64,000 bases of DNA, taken from contig NZ_AP028156.1 of assembly GCF_033096465.1 (NCBI RefSeq), positions 1,816,501 to 1,880,500 of the forward strand, in the 5' to 3' direction. This document shows positions 24,564-31,860 of the stretch, one piece after another. How positions within the stretch are numbered: the stretch's first letter is position 1; the number at the start of each line of letters is the position of its first letter. The DNA comes from Blautia luti (GTDB lineage: Bacteria; Bacillota; Clostridia; Lachnospirales; Lachnospiraceae). The notes beneath the pieces were generated by a model, which was given only the letters and a program-made list of their open reading frames with translations, ran no database searches and was not told the DNA's origin. A program made the position numbers and the translations under genes.

Positions 24564-25082
24564 TCAGATATATGGCAGGGAATACCTGGAATACACCATC
24601 TTTGCCCGTTTTAAAAATGCAGAGCCTTTTTCTGCTTTTGCAAACCATTCCACAAAAAACCGTGTCAGGTTCTGCTGCAGTGTCCGGTGGGTATCAAGGG
24701 CATAATCCACAAATTCCCCATATCCGTCCATACTTCCTGCAAGCAGGTAGCAGGTAAACATTTTTGCCATCTGCTCTTCATCTGAAGGATTGATCTCCAT
24801 TTCCTCTGCACCTTCATACACCAGGCGCACCCTTTCTGGCTGTTCCTTTACATGCAGACACAGATCATCGGCCATCAGTTTCGATGCTTCGTTTCGAAGG
24901 TCGTAATATCTGACCTCTGAAAGACCTTTTAGCCAGGCAAACCCAAGATAAGTGTAATTGTCTTTTATTTCCTGCTGCTCTTTTGCCATGGACTCCATAA
25001 ATTTTTTGTGTCCGGTGGGATGGCAGTTCAAGTATTCATCTACCAGCAGCCTTGCCACATCTTTTCCATTCGTAACCTTCAT
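24564..25082 (-). CDS. Uncharacterised element protein
   Basis: 172-residue helical soluble protein (MKVTNGKDVARLLVDEYL), with no motif recognised. Ribosome site GGGAGG directly upstream. It starts just after the hairpin terminator at 25097-25120 and ends 17 bp before the next gene, in the same direction. Confidence 0.75.
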   Translation of the reverse strand: MKVTNGKDVARLLVDEYLNCHPTGHKKFMESMAKEQQEIKDNYTYLGFAWLKGLSEVRYYDLRNEASKLMADDLCLHVKEQPERVRLVYEGAEEMEINPSDEEQMAKMFTCYLLAGSMDGYGEFVDYALDTHRTLQQNLTRFFVEWFAKAEKGSAFLKRAKMVYSRYSLPYI

Positions 25083-25096
25083 GTTTTCCTCCCATC

Positions 25097-25120
25097 AAAA
25101 AAAGACAGTCCTTGCTGTCT
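25097..25120 (-). terminator. Terminator inside the element transcript
   Basis: GACAG-CAAGGA-CTGTC followed by TTTTTTT on the minus strand, between the gene ending at 25139 and the one starting at 25082. Its place inside a run of co-directed genes suggests attenuation or antitermination. Confidence 0.8.
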
Positions 25121-25138
25121 CCATTCTTTTAAATCCTG

Positions 25139-26251
25139 TTAGTATTTTACAGTGCCAGGAATATCATATTCATGCCAGCGTTTTGACACACAGCCGGCAA
25201 TTTTTTCTTCCAGAGCTAAAAGTCCTCTCTCATTCGTCTTTTCCTGCCTTGCAATGGTAATGGATTCACAGATCCCACAGTAGATCTCGTATGCGCTGCA
25301 TGGCTCATCCCCAGTAGTAGCCTTAAACTGCTCCACGGTTTCTGCAAGCAGTTTTTTTCCAAATCCCGCCTGCTTCATGATCCCTGCCATGGCATTTGCC
25401 GGATGCTCGATCCAGATATCACACAGCCGCATGACCCCTTTTAAGACTTCCCGGTAGTAATCGAAGATCGACTCTATGTTTTCCGTGAAATCTTCCATTC
25501 CTTTACAGTTTTTGTGCGTAACCTTCAGGGCATTGCCAAGGATCACATTTCTTGTCGGCTCCTGCAGGGAATAAAAAATATTCGCTCCGGACACACCAAC
25601 GTCTGACGTAGTGATCCGTACAACTGCTTTTATGTCCTTATCGGTCTTTCTTCCATAATTCTGCATCAGTTCCTTATAAACATCTGTAAGTTTCGTATCT
25701 TCCAGCTGCCAGGACGCCGTAACAGAATAATGGTCTGCATAGCCGTTTAAAAACGTTGCCTTCTCATAGTCCCCATGGATATATGCCGAGGTAACCATGT
25801 ACATATCCGGCATGGATATGATGGCATAATCTTTTTCATCACCGGACAGGACTGCCCTTATTTTTCCTTCACAGAAACGGATCAGTGCTCTTCCTCTTGC
25901 AACCTTCAGGCATTTATTCAAGATCTCTGTCAGTGTTTTCTTATCGACATCTGCCAGGGCTTTGCCATCAATCCTGGCCCGTCCTTTCAACGATTTGATT
26001 GCTGAATTTCCTATATAACAGATCCTCTCGGGCAGGATAAGAACCAGCCTGGAATGAGATAAGGTATCTTTTTCCAGTGCTTCCAGGGAAATGCCCGGAA
26101 CCTCTGTACAGGTTTCCTCTCCTGCAGCTGCCACCTTTAATTTCTTACTGGTGACCCGGATCCATTCTGCCCGGCTGTCTATCTCTTCCAGATACTCGCA
26201 CAGTTCCTTTTCTGTCCGGAACTCCTTATAAAAGTCATCTTTATAATACAT
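25139..26251 (-). CDS. Conserved element protein of unknown function
   Basis: 370-residue soluble protein. It contains RALIRFCEGKIRAVLSGDEKDY and VRITTSDVGVSGANIFYSL, a pattern I associate with ICE/plasmid proteins of DUF932-like type, but I cannot confirm the family. No signal peptide or membrane segment. Ribosome site AAAGGCGG. It follows the 43-residue gene at 26270 by 18 bp and is probably translated from the same message. Confidence 0.75.
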   Translation of the reverse strand: MYYKDDFYKEFRTEKELCEYLEEIDSRAEWIRVTSKKLKVAAAGEETCTEVPGISLEALEKDTLSHSRLVLILPERICYIGNSAIKSLKGRARIDGKALADVDKKTLTEILNKCLKVARGRALIRFCEGKIRAVLSGDEKDYAIISMPDMYMVTSAYIHGDYEKATFLNGYADHYSVTASWQLEDTKLTDVYKELMQNYGRKTDKDIKAVVRITTSDVGVSGANIFYSLQEPTRNVILGNALKVTHKNCKGMEDFTENIESIFDYYREVLKGVMRLCDIWIEHPANAMAGIMKQAGFGKKLLAETVEQFKATTGDEPCSAYEIYCGICESITIARQEKTNERGLLALEEKIAGCVSKRWHEYDIPGTVKY

Positions 26252-26269
26252 AATGTCCGCCTTTCCACG

Positions 26270-26401
26270 CTAGCTGAAAATCCGGACTTCAACAGCCTGT
26301 ATCTTTCCATCTTCGATGCAAAATACATAGCCGTCTTCTGCCATCTCCATAAGCATTCCAATTTCCAGTGCATTTGCGTTTTCCCATTTAATTGTCTCCA
26401 T
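26270..26401 (-). CDS. 43-residue conserved-looking small protein
   Basis: ATG at 26401 with AGGAGGG 6 nt upstream, reading METIKWENANALEIGMLMEM and ending AVEVRIFS. It is acidic, with a short beta-rich tail (GYVFCIEDGKIQAVEV). The strong ribosome site and tight spacing to the next gene support translation. Function unknown. Confidence 0.6.
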   Translation of the reverse strand: METIKWENANALEIGMLMEMAEDGYVFCIEDGKIQAVEVRIFS

Positions 26402-26418
26402 AATCGACCCTCCTGATT

Positions 26419-26490
26419 TTACAATGTGTTTTCTTTTTTTGATGTTCTTAAGGTATTTCTTTTTGCAGTTTGTTTAACTGACAGTTTCAT
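26419..26490 (-). CDS. 23-residue basic peptide, possible leader
   Basis: ATG at 26490 with AGGAGG 7 nt upstream, 23 codons, peptide MKLSVKQTAKRNTLRTSKK followed by ENTL. Very basic. It could be a leader peptide or a small regulatory protein at the head of the 21-26 kb transcript. Evidence is the ribosome site and position only. Confidence 0.4.
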   Translation of the reverse strand: MKLSVKQTAKRNTLRTSKKENTL

Positions 26491-26690
26491 TCGTGCTCCT
26501 CCTTTCTGCTTTTTATGCAATAAAAAAAGACACAAAAAGAATCTTCTTTCCTTCTTGCATCTTCCTTATATTTTGCATATCCATTTTTTCTCATTAAGGG
26601 CAAGACCACCCCAAAGTGTTTCTTCCGGAATGTCCGGAACTAAAGAATAACCACAGTCTTTTATAGACTGTTAAATTATTTTTCATTTAA

Positions 26691-26719
26691 AGACTACCAC
26701 AACATTTTGTGGTTGTCAA
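26691..26719 (-). promoter_or_regulatory. Candidate promoter with operator-like palindrome
   Basis: On the minus strand TTGACA (26714-26719) and a weak -10 TAGTCT (26691-26696) are 17 bp apart. The spacer is an inverted repeat ACCACAA-CATT-TTGTGGT (26696-26713). It lies about 200 bp before the first small gene at 26490 and would drive the 21-26 kb genes. The ~200-bp leader also holds a hairpin (ACAGTC...GACTGT) and a T-rich run. No other gene is visible between 26.49 and 26.88 kb. Confidence 0.5.
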
Positions 26720-26781
26720 TTAATTTTAACTATATATTGTGTTATTGTGTGAGTTATCTTTATTATTCTGCTACATGTTGT

Positions 26782-26810
26782 GACAGGCGGCATGATACCG
26801 CCTGTCTTTT
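26782..26810. terminator. GC-rich hairpin downstream of the cold-shock gene
   Basis: Nine-bp perfect stem GACAGGCGG / CCGCCTGTC with 7-nt loop. The T-run (TTTT) is on the plus strand, yet the nearest gene, the cold-shock gene, reads from the minus strand and ends 70 bp away. It may end that transcript inefficiently or shield the promoter at 26.7 kb. Confidence 0.6.
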
Positions 26811-26877
26811 CATCCGTCTGCATAAATGCATGTATCTGAGGGGAATAGGTAATCTGTACATGCACTATGAAAACGTC

Positions 26878-27105
26878 TTACTCAGCGTTTGGATCCGCCG
26901 GGGAAATATTTTTGGCAAGGCTTCGCCCGTTGGCATCCGTCCCTGCTTCAAAAAGGACCGGCTGGCCACCGCTTAATTTCCGGTATCCATCCATCTGGAT
27001 CTCCGAAAAGTGGGCGAAATAATCAATCCCGTCTTCACCGGTGATAAAACCGTATCCTTTCTGTGCGCTGAACCATTTCACGGTTCCCTGTAGTGTTTCT
27101 GACAT
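26878..27105 (-). CDS. Cold-shock protein (CspA family)
   Basis: 75-residue single OB-fold protein with the RNA-binding motif KGYGFIT (RNP1-like) and YFAHFSEIQ (RNP2-like), beginning [11 protein letters not shown]. Full length. It binds single-stranded nucleic acid and acts as an RNA chaperone. Here it sits inside the mobile-element-like block rather than the core genome. AGGAG lies 8 nt before the ATG. The leader is unusually structured (see 27131-27196). Confidence 0.95.
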   Translation of the reverse strand: MSETLQGTVKWFSAQKGYGFITGEDGIDYFAHFSEIQMDGYRKLSGGQPVLFEAGTDANGRSLAKNISPADPNAE

Positions 27106-27130
27106 ATCCTTCTCTCCTTTGCTGTATTTC

Positions 27131-27196
27131 CCGCAATAGTCTTTTGCGGAAACAGGGCAGCATGGAATCGAACCATGCCTGGTGCTCCCCTCCCTG
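27131..27196 (-). other. Two stacked hairpins in the cold-shock gene leader, one tRNA T-arm-like
   Basis: Read on the minus strand, a hairpin with outer CAGGG/CCCTG (27192-27196 with 27153-27157) encloses GGCATGG-TTCGATT-CCATGCT, exactly like a tRNA T-arm. It is followed by CCGCAA...TTGCGG (27131-27149). No anticodon or D arm accompanies it, so it is not a tRNA. It ends about 25 nt before the Csp start codon. Confidence 0.45.
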
Positions 27197-27218
27197 CTAT
27201 AAAAGGAATCTCTTCCTC

Positions 27219-27722
27219 TTATATTTCTTCGTTTCCCAAAAAAGTCCCGTTATTGAGCGCTGCATCCACCCGGCGGATTCCTACCAGCTTCTTTTCATTT
27301 ATGCCAAAATAAAACCGATAGCGTTTTCCCTCCAAAACTTTTACGTTTTTATCCAGCAAAAGTTCACTCTGCCGTCCGGTCGGATCACTTACCCGGATCT
27401 TCCGTAATCTTGCAAAGGGATTTTTCCCGTCTATCCCGGTTACCAGCCCTTCCACGATTTCATAGGTCTTTTTATCCGCGGTGCGGAAAATAAGATATGT
27501 TCTTATAAACCCGATAATCCCAAGCAGAAAAGACCAGAAAATAAAAGTTTTATCTTTCATCCATGTTCCCATAAATGATCCGAAAAGCAGGATAAAAAGA
27601 GACAGGATACCATATCGCTGGATCCTGTCCTTAAAAAAATCCGGTATATTCTGATAACGTGTTCCAAAATCTTCCAAACATCTATACAGCCTGTGCCAAT
27701 ACGGATGTTCCGTTTGCTTCAA
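27219..27722 (-). CDS. Uncharacterised membrane protein, TTG start
   Basis: 167 residues with two membrane segments (about 38-52 and 57-78) and a C-terminal beta-rich domain ([19 protein letters not shown] and onward). The start is TTG at 27722, with GGGAGG 6 nt upstream. The gene overlaps the end of the upstream gene by 41 bp. Function unknown. Confidence 0.7.
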   Translation of the reverse strand: MKQTEHPYWHRLYRCLEDFGTRYQNIPDFFKDRIQRYGILSLFILLFGSFMGTWMKDKTFIFWSFLLGIIGFIRTYLIFRTADKKTYEIVEGLVTGIDGKNPFARLRKIRVSDPTGRQSELLLDKNVKVLEGKRYRFYFGINEKKLVGIRRVDAALNNGTFLGNEEI

Positions 27723-28371
27723 GGCAGTCCTCCCTTCTTATGTTGTCGATCACAAGCTGTTTCTTATAGTAAAGCTGCGCTACACGGCTTATAAATTCCC
27801 GTTGTATCTGTTCCTGGAGGGAATCTGCTAAATTGGGTTCCCTGTTTTTTGCCTCTTCTTTTAAACATTTCAGGTGGCAGGAAACATCCCCTTCTCTTTG
27901 AAGATAGGAAAGTAGCTGGTATTCCTCTTCTGTAAGCAGCGGCTTTTTAAAAGCCCTCAGTGAAAACTTCAGTCCTTTTCCCATGGAAAGGGCTTCCATA
28001 AAATGCTTCATGCGTTCTGTCCGTGAAAAGGCCATGGGAGCCATGACTGACCGGCTGATAATGCTGTATACAGCTTCCTCTTTGGTACATCCTTCTGTCA
28101 ACACAACCAGGCCCCGCTTTACCAGACGGTTCAGGCAAAACTGAAAATCCTCTTTGTCCGCCCATTCCTGTGCCTGTTTTTCTCCAAGGCTAAATACAAG
28201 AAGACGATGCATCTGGGAATGGACCTTATCCTCTTCACAGAAAGACCAGGTGAGCGCAGCCCACAAAATAGTTTCCATTTCTGTAAGTACTTTTTCTTCC
28301 CCATCTACCCAGACACAAAACCTTCCATCTGCATCATCTTTTTTCATTCCGATTGCTGTATACCATCTCAT
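27682..28371 (-). CDS. Uncharacterised element protein
   Basis: 229 residues, soluble. The middle has a winged-helix look (FQFCLNRLVKRGLVVLTEG), so it could bind DNA or another protein; this is a weak inference. Ribosome site AGGAGG 7 nt before the ATG at 28371. Its 3' end overlaps the next gene. Confidence 0.7.
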   Translation of the reverse strand: MRWYTAIGMKKDDADGRFCVWVDGEEKVLTEMETILWAALTWSFCEEDKVHSQMHRLLVFSLGEKQAQEWADKEDFQFCLNRLVKRGLVVLTEGCTKEEAVYSIISRSVMAPMAFSRTERMKHFMEALSMGKGLKFSLRAFKKPLLTEEEYQLLSYLQREGDVSCHLKCLKEEAKNREPNLADSLQEQIQREFISRVAQLYYKKQLVIDNIRREDCLEANGTSVLAQAV

Positions 28372-28441
28372 GACATTTCCTCCTTGTCATTTTCACTCTT
28401 TCTAATCTCTGCTTCTGATCTGTTTTCTTTCATATAACTTG

Positions 28442-29101
28442 TTACCCATACATCATTTCCAGGAGTTTTGGAAGTACATACCCCAAAAACATGCCTGCTG
28501 CCGTACAGATTCCGATATTCGGCCGCCGCAGTTTCCATACTTCCTGTGTTTTGGTCCCGATAATCCTTGTTCTTCCCGGTACGATCCACCTGAGTTTCCG
28601 ATAAAACTCCATGAATCCCTGATTGTCAAAGCCAAATGATCGTACACAGAAAACATCCCGTTCCTGTTCTTCTTCATCCAAAAGGAAAAAGCTTTTCTGT
28701 TCTTTCCCTTCTTTTCGGATCACGATATAAAATTCCGGAATTCCCCGTCTGGTTCCTTCTACGATCTTATCCATCTCATCGTAAAAGATCCTGCAGGACT
28801 CATATTTTCCGTTTTTTTCCGGCTGGCAGACTGCCAGGCTGTCCTCTTCAAGTGCCATATAACAGTTTTCTGCCTCCATGATCCTCCGGCTGATTTTTAT
28901 GGCCTGACGAAGAAGCAGGATTATCGCAAGTGCCAGTGCAGTACACAAATATACAAGATCCCAGCATCTTTTCTGGTATATGAAAAAGTATGCGCTGATT
29001 CCCTCTGCCACACTGCATATTGCTGTCATAATAAAATACTGTTCTTTAAGGTCCATCAGATGATATACATCATCTTCTGTCGCCTGTAGTCTCAAGGGCA
29101 T
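28442..29101 (-). CDS. Uncharacterised membrane protein
   Basis: 219 residues with two N-terminal membrane segments (about 24-42 and 48-65), then a soluble domain with a PH-like look (SCRIFYDEMDKIVEGTRRG). A third hydrophobic stretch near the C-terminus (GICTAAGMFLGYVLPKLL) is possible. Ribosome site AAAGG 5 nt before the ATG. It lies between the DUF3268 gene and 27682-28371. Confidence 0.72.
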   Translation of the reverse strand: MPLRLQATEDDVYHLMDLKEQYFIMTAICSVAEGISAYFFIYQKRCWDLVYLCTALALAIILLLRQAIKISRRIMEAENCYMALEEDSLAVCQPEKNGKYESCRIFYDEMDKIVEGTRRGIPEFYIVIRKEGKEQKSFFLLDEEEQERDVFCVRSFGFDNQGFMEFYRKLRWIVPGRTRIIGTKTQEVWKLRRPNIGICTAAGMFLGYVLPKLLEMMYG

Positions 29102-29113
29102 CCATCCTTTCCG

Positions 29114-29566
29114 TCATGCCACGCTTATTTTATCCGGGGATTTCTTTTTCTCCTCTCGGCTTTTTATATAGTCTGTACATTCCCGGATGGTCTGTTCACA
29201 CAGGTAATAAGAAAATTTCCCGATATGTGTGTCCTTTTCCCGGAGATTCAAACGGTTCTGAAGCCAGATATATGTGCTGTGTTTGGTCATATAACCATTT
29301 TTCCAGATTGCATCCAAAGCTCTGTGTGCTTCGATCCGCTTATTACGCAGATTGCTGTCAGCCATGGTTCCCATGGGACGCATACTTTTTTTGTGTGCCC
29401 CAATGTATGAATCACAGGAAGGATAGCCGCTGCATACATACAGGTATTTCTCCGGATCCAGGTTGTTATCCCCATAGACATAAGCTGCAGGCCTAAGTAC
29501 CCCGGGTCTTTTGCAATATGGACAGTACAAGGTTTCCCGCATCTGTTTTTTCTTCTTTTTTGCCAT
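29114..29566 (-). CDS. DUF3268-type zinc-finger protein
   Basis: 150 residues. The zinc-binding part is LYCPYCKRPGVL, then YVCSGYPSCDSYIGAH, matching the DUF3268 family, whose members occur in plasmids and integrative elements. The tail (SREEKKKSPDKISVA) is basic. Ribosome site AAAGGAG. It follows the S1 gene by 91 bp. Confidence 0.82.
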   Translation of the reverse strand: MAKKKKKQMRETLYCPYCKRPGVLRPAAYVYGDNNLDPEKYLYVCSGYPSCDSYIGAHKKSMRPMGTMADSNLRNKRIEAHRALDAIWKNGYMTKHSTYIWLQNRLNLREKDTHIGKFSYYLCEQTIRECTDYIKSREEKKKSPDKISVA

Positions 29567-29657
29567 CTGACGTCACTCCTTTCCATCTTTATCTCCGATG
29601 TTAAAGAAATTCCTTTTTCTGTGTCAACAGAATTCTTTGAAAATCATAAAAACATTT

Positions 29658-30620
29658 TCAGGAAGCTCTTTTGATAAGCCTTGTGATAATGCCTTCTGCC
29701 ACTTCATAGTTGTCGTTGATGCGGGTCACCACAAATCCAATCTTATCTTTCTTTCCCGGAAGTGCGGACATATTGCAGGAATGTGCCACGGCATTGACTC
29801 CGATATCAAGGCGGATAAAATAGGTTCCCTTATAGACTTCCGTAATAATCCCTGTATATTTTCCCTGTTTATGGCATTTCCGGAGGTTATCTTTATTGAT
29901 ATTGGCTGTCGGACTCTTTGCATCCACTTCTATAATGATCTGGTCAACAGAGCTTGCTTCCACCTTATTGACCATGACCAGCACCAGATCACCTACCTGG
30001 AATTTTTCTCCGGCATCTACCATCCACTCCCAGGCCATGTCTCTGGCCCGGACAGATACTTCTACACCAAAGACTTCCAGGCGGACTGCTTTGGGAGCTA
30101 CTGCGATCACCCTTGCTTCTACGATTCTGCCTTCATAGAGCATTGGTTTTTCTGTATCTTCTCCGATATAAAAAGTCTGTCTCTTTTTAAGCATTGCATC
30201 TTTTCTGGATGCTACAACGCTCCGGCTCTTGTTATCCAGATCTTTGATGATGAAATCAATGTCACAGCCGAGCATATTGTTTGCGATACGGACCTGACGG
30301 TTTAAGGTATCCGCATTTTCACGCCCGTCGCCCTGAAGGTTGATCATCATTTCATTCATTGGGATAATGATCCGGAAACCATTAAAGTATGTAACAGCGA
30401 CCATCCACCCGCTCTCCAGTTTTTCAATGCCCCCGAGCTGGCCCGTCAGGATCTTTCTGGTACGATGTGCATTCAAAAGCTGATGCCATCTGGCTTCTTC
30501 CTGTTCCTCCATGCTTTCAACCTGTGCGTCTACATCAATTGTCAAAACACCATCGTAGACCGCACGCGGAACATCTTTTTCCCCATTTCCCGCCAAAACT
30601 GTTTTTTTGGTATCCTCCAT
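29658..30620 (-). CDS. S1-domain RNA-binding protein of element type
   Basis: 320 residues with two to three OB/S1-like domains: one around YEGRIVEARVIAVAPKAVRL and one at YTGIITEVYKGTYFIRLDIG ending in VAHSCNMSALPGKKDK. The start is ATG 30620, with AGGAGG 6 nt upstream. The frame stays open further upstream but passes over a terminator, so that part is leader. Homologues are regular members of conjugative-element modules in Clostridia. The role is probably RNA binding or expression control; the exact task is unknown. Confidence 0.82.
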   Translation of the reverse strand: MEDTKKTVLAGNGEKDVPRAVYDGVLTIDVDAQVESMEEQEEARWHQLLNAHRTRKILTGQLGGIEKLESGWMVAVTYFNGFRIIIPMNEMMINLQGDGRENADTLNRQVRIANNMLGCDIDFIIKDLDNKSRSVVASRKDAMLKKRQTFYIGEDTEKPMLYEGRIVEARVIAVAPKAVRLEVFGVEVSVRARDMAWEWMVDAGEKFQVGDLVLVMVNKVEASSVDQIIIEVDAKSPTANINKDNLRKCHKQGKYTGIITEVYKGTYFIRLDIGVNAVAHSCNMSALPGKKDKIGFVVTRINDNYEVAEGIITRLIKRAS

Positions 30621-30713
30621 ATACTTCCTCCTGTTCTTATTTATTTTTGTCTTCTCTGCTCCATCCAGAAGACTCCTGTTCCTCCGGTACTCAGGAAAGA
30701 CAAAAGAAGACAC

Positions 30714-30741
30714 AAAAAAAGCAGCCCGTTTAAAGCTGCTT
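30714..30741 (-). terminator. Early leader terminator before the S1 gene
   Basis: AGCAGC...GCTGCT stem followed by TTTTTTT on the minus strand. It lies only about 20-50 nt downstream of the predicted start point and 94 bp before the S1 start codon, so it can stop transcription before any gene is read. Confidence 0.8.
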
Positions 30742-30768
30742 TCTTCATGCCTTCTTTTTACAGATACC

Positions 30769-30797
30769 ATTCTATAATACATGGAATTCTATGTCAA
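30769..30797 (-). promoter_or_regulatory. Consensus promoter for the element transcript
   Basis: TTGACA (30792-30797) and TAGAAT (30769-30774) are spaced by exactly 17 bp on the minus strand. The start point would be near 30762, just upstream of the leader terminator. Confidence 0.75.
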
Positions 30798-30901
30798 TAT
30801 TACCTTAATTGCAATAGCGTCGCATATCGGTTTCTTTTATGAAATTTCGAAAATTATTATTGCAACAATAGCGGCAACTATCATATATGAGTAAGCAAAG
30901 T

Positions 30902-30997
30902 TCAACATTGCAGATATTCCCGATCCATTTTCAAAATATCGAAGCGGTAAGGGCTACCGCGTTTTGGCGTACCACTATCAAGGTCGTCGCGTTTCAC
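30902..30997 (-). CDS. Small ORF or 3' gene remnant
   Basis: GTG at 30997 with AAGGGG upstream, 31 residues: MKRDDLDSGTPKRGSPYR then FDILKMDREYLQC. The frame also continues upstream without a good start, so this may be the preserved tail of an element gene. Basic, with no family recognised. The rest of 30.8-31.0 kb shows only a hydrophobic plus-strand stretch without a start. Confidence 0.35.
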   Translation of the reverse strand: MKRDDLDSGTPKRGSPYRFDILKMDREYLQC

Positions 30998-31017
30998 GAC
31001 ACCCCTTTTGCATACAG

Positions 31018-31051
31018 AAAAACCGCCGGACAGGTTTCCCCATACGGCGGC
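31018..31051 (-). terminator. Terminator after the toxin gene
   Basis: CCGCC...GGCGG stem followed by TTTTT on the minus strand, 8 bp after the toxin stop. Confidence 0.8.
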
Positions 31052-31058
31052 AGAATGT

Positions 31059-31349
31059 TTATTTGCCGAACAAGTCGCTGTGTGTACCGGTGCGGGCCAG
31101 CGTCAGCACCAGAACATCATCTTCTATGCGGTAGACAAGTAGCCAGTCCGGGAGAATATGACATTCCCGATGACCTGCCCAATCGCCGGACAGGTCATGG
31201 TCGCGGTTCTTATCTGGCAGTGGTTCGCCCATTGCCAGCATTGCTACGACTTCCTCCAGCAGCTCGATCTTCAAGCCACGCTTGATGGCTCGTTTGTAGT
31301 CTTTTTTGAAACTGGTCGTGTACTTGACGGTATATTTGGTTTCTTTCAT
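31059..31349 (-). CDS. yafQ: YafQ/RelE-type toxin
   Basis: 96-residue ribosome-dependent mRNA interferase of the YafQ branch of the RelE family. It has YKRAIKRG near the N-terminus, PDKNRDHDLSGDWAGHRECH with the His-rich active region, WLLVYRIEDDVLVLTLARTG, and the catalytic-type His in THSDLFGK at the end. The ATG overlaps the antitoxin stop by 4 nt (ATGA), a classic coupled toxin-antitoxin layout. Full length, no obvious defect. Confidence 0.93.
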   Translation of the reverse strand: MKETKYTVKYTTSFKKDYKRAIKRGLKIELLEEVVAMLAMGEPLPDKNRDHDLSGDWAGHRECHILPDWLLVYRIEDDVLVLTLARTGTHSDLFGK

Positions 31350-31624
31350 CTTTTCAGGTCAGCAAACAACTCGTCAAGGTCATTGAAGCCCTTTACAGAC
31401 GGGTCTTTTGCAATCCTTTCCGCTTCCAGCATGGCAGCAACCGTTTCTTTGTTCGGCTGTTCCAGCCTTACTTCAAAGGGAATGCCGCCTTCACGAAGCG
31501 ACTGACGCACAAAGATGTTAAACGCCGTAGTCAGGTTCATGCCAAGTTCAGTAAACAGTGCGTCCGCCTGCGCTTTCAAATCTGCGTCCATGCGGATACT
31601 GATGTTTGTGGTATTTCTAGCCAT
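31346..31624 (-). CDS. dinJ: RelB/DinJ-type antitoxin
   Basis: 92-residue antitoxin. N-terminal ribbon-helix-helix (NISIRMDADLKAQADALF, then LGMNLTTAFNIFVRQSL) and a C-terminal toxin-binding segment (SVKGFNDLDELFADLKR). The start is ATG 31624 with AAAGGGG 8 nt upstream, since the RHH domain starts there. It probably represses its own promoter through the direct repeats at 31665-31695. A TATAAT-like -10 lies about 20 bp upstream of the ribosome site. Confidence 0.93.
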   Translation of the reverse strand: MARNTTNISIRMDADLKAQADALFTELGMNLTTAFNIFVRQSLREGGIPFEVRLEQPNKETVAAMLEAERIAKDPSVKGFNDLDELFADLKR

Positions 31625-31664
31625 ACGATCAACCCCTTTCTGCTGGCAATTATAGTATACGCCA

Positions 31665-31695
31665 TTTGCACGAAGAAAACAATACTTTGCACGAA
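31665..31695. promoter_or_regulatory. Direct repeats before the antitoxin gene
   Basis: TTTGCACGAA occurs at 31665-31674 and again at 31686-31695, 21 bp apart (two helical turns), on the -35 side of the antitoxin promoter. Spacing and place fit a ribbon-helix-helix operator. Confidence 0.6.
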
Positions 31696-31724
31696 TATTT
31701 AACAATAAATTCATTCAATGAGGT

Positions 31725-31860
31725 TAGCTGCACTGTCAACTACCCAGTCGTAGTAACGGCTTACGCCTCCGACCTTTTATCCCCAATAGGCATTGCTGCC
31801 TAAAGTGGCGTTACATCATTGGATGGTTGACAGCACCCTTTTTAGCAGAGTTTACTCTGT
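31725..31860 (-). ncRNA. Probable omega RNA / right end of an IS605-family element
   Basis: Directly after the TnpB stop, the minus strand carries short hairpins (GGCAGCAATGCC; GGCGTAAGCC inside a GTCG...CGAC arm) and ends with TAGTTGACAGTGCAGC. This has the look of TnpB-associated RNA that overlaps the end of tnpB. The expected guide would be the first ~16-20 nt past the element end, in the antitoxin promoter region. No experimental boundary is known. Confidence 0.45.

Noticed and set aside
27150..27225. A tRNA gene suggested by the TTCGATT loop and flanking stem
   Set aside because: No D arm, anticodon arm or 7-bp acceptor pairing can be formed within 75-90 nt on the minus strand; only the T-arm-like hairpin exists.
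29658..30782. Longer S1 protein starting at 30782
   Set aside because: The extra 54 codons cross the leader terminator and lie at or before the predicted transcription start; the ATG at 30620 has a perfect ribosome site.
30887..31285. A 132-codon plus-strand frame at 30.9-31.3 kb
   Set aside because: It overlaps the YafQ toxin gene and its terminator on the other strand, and shows no ribosome site or recognisable protein features.
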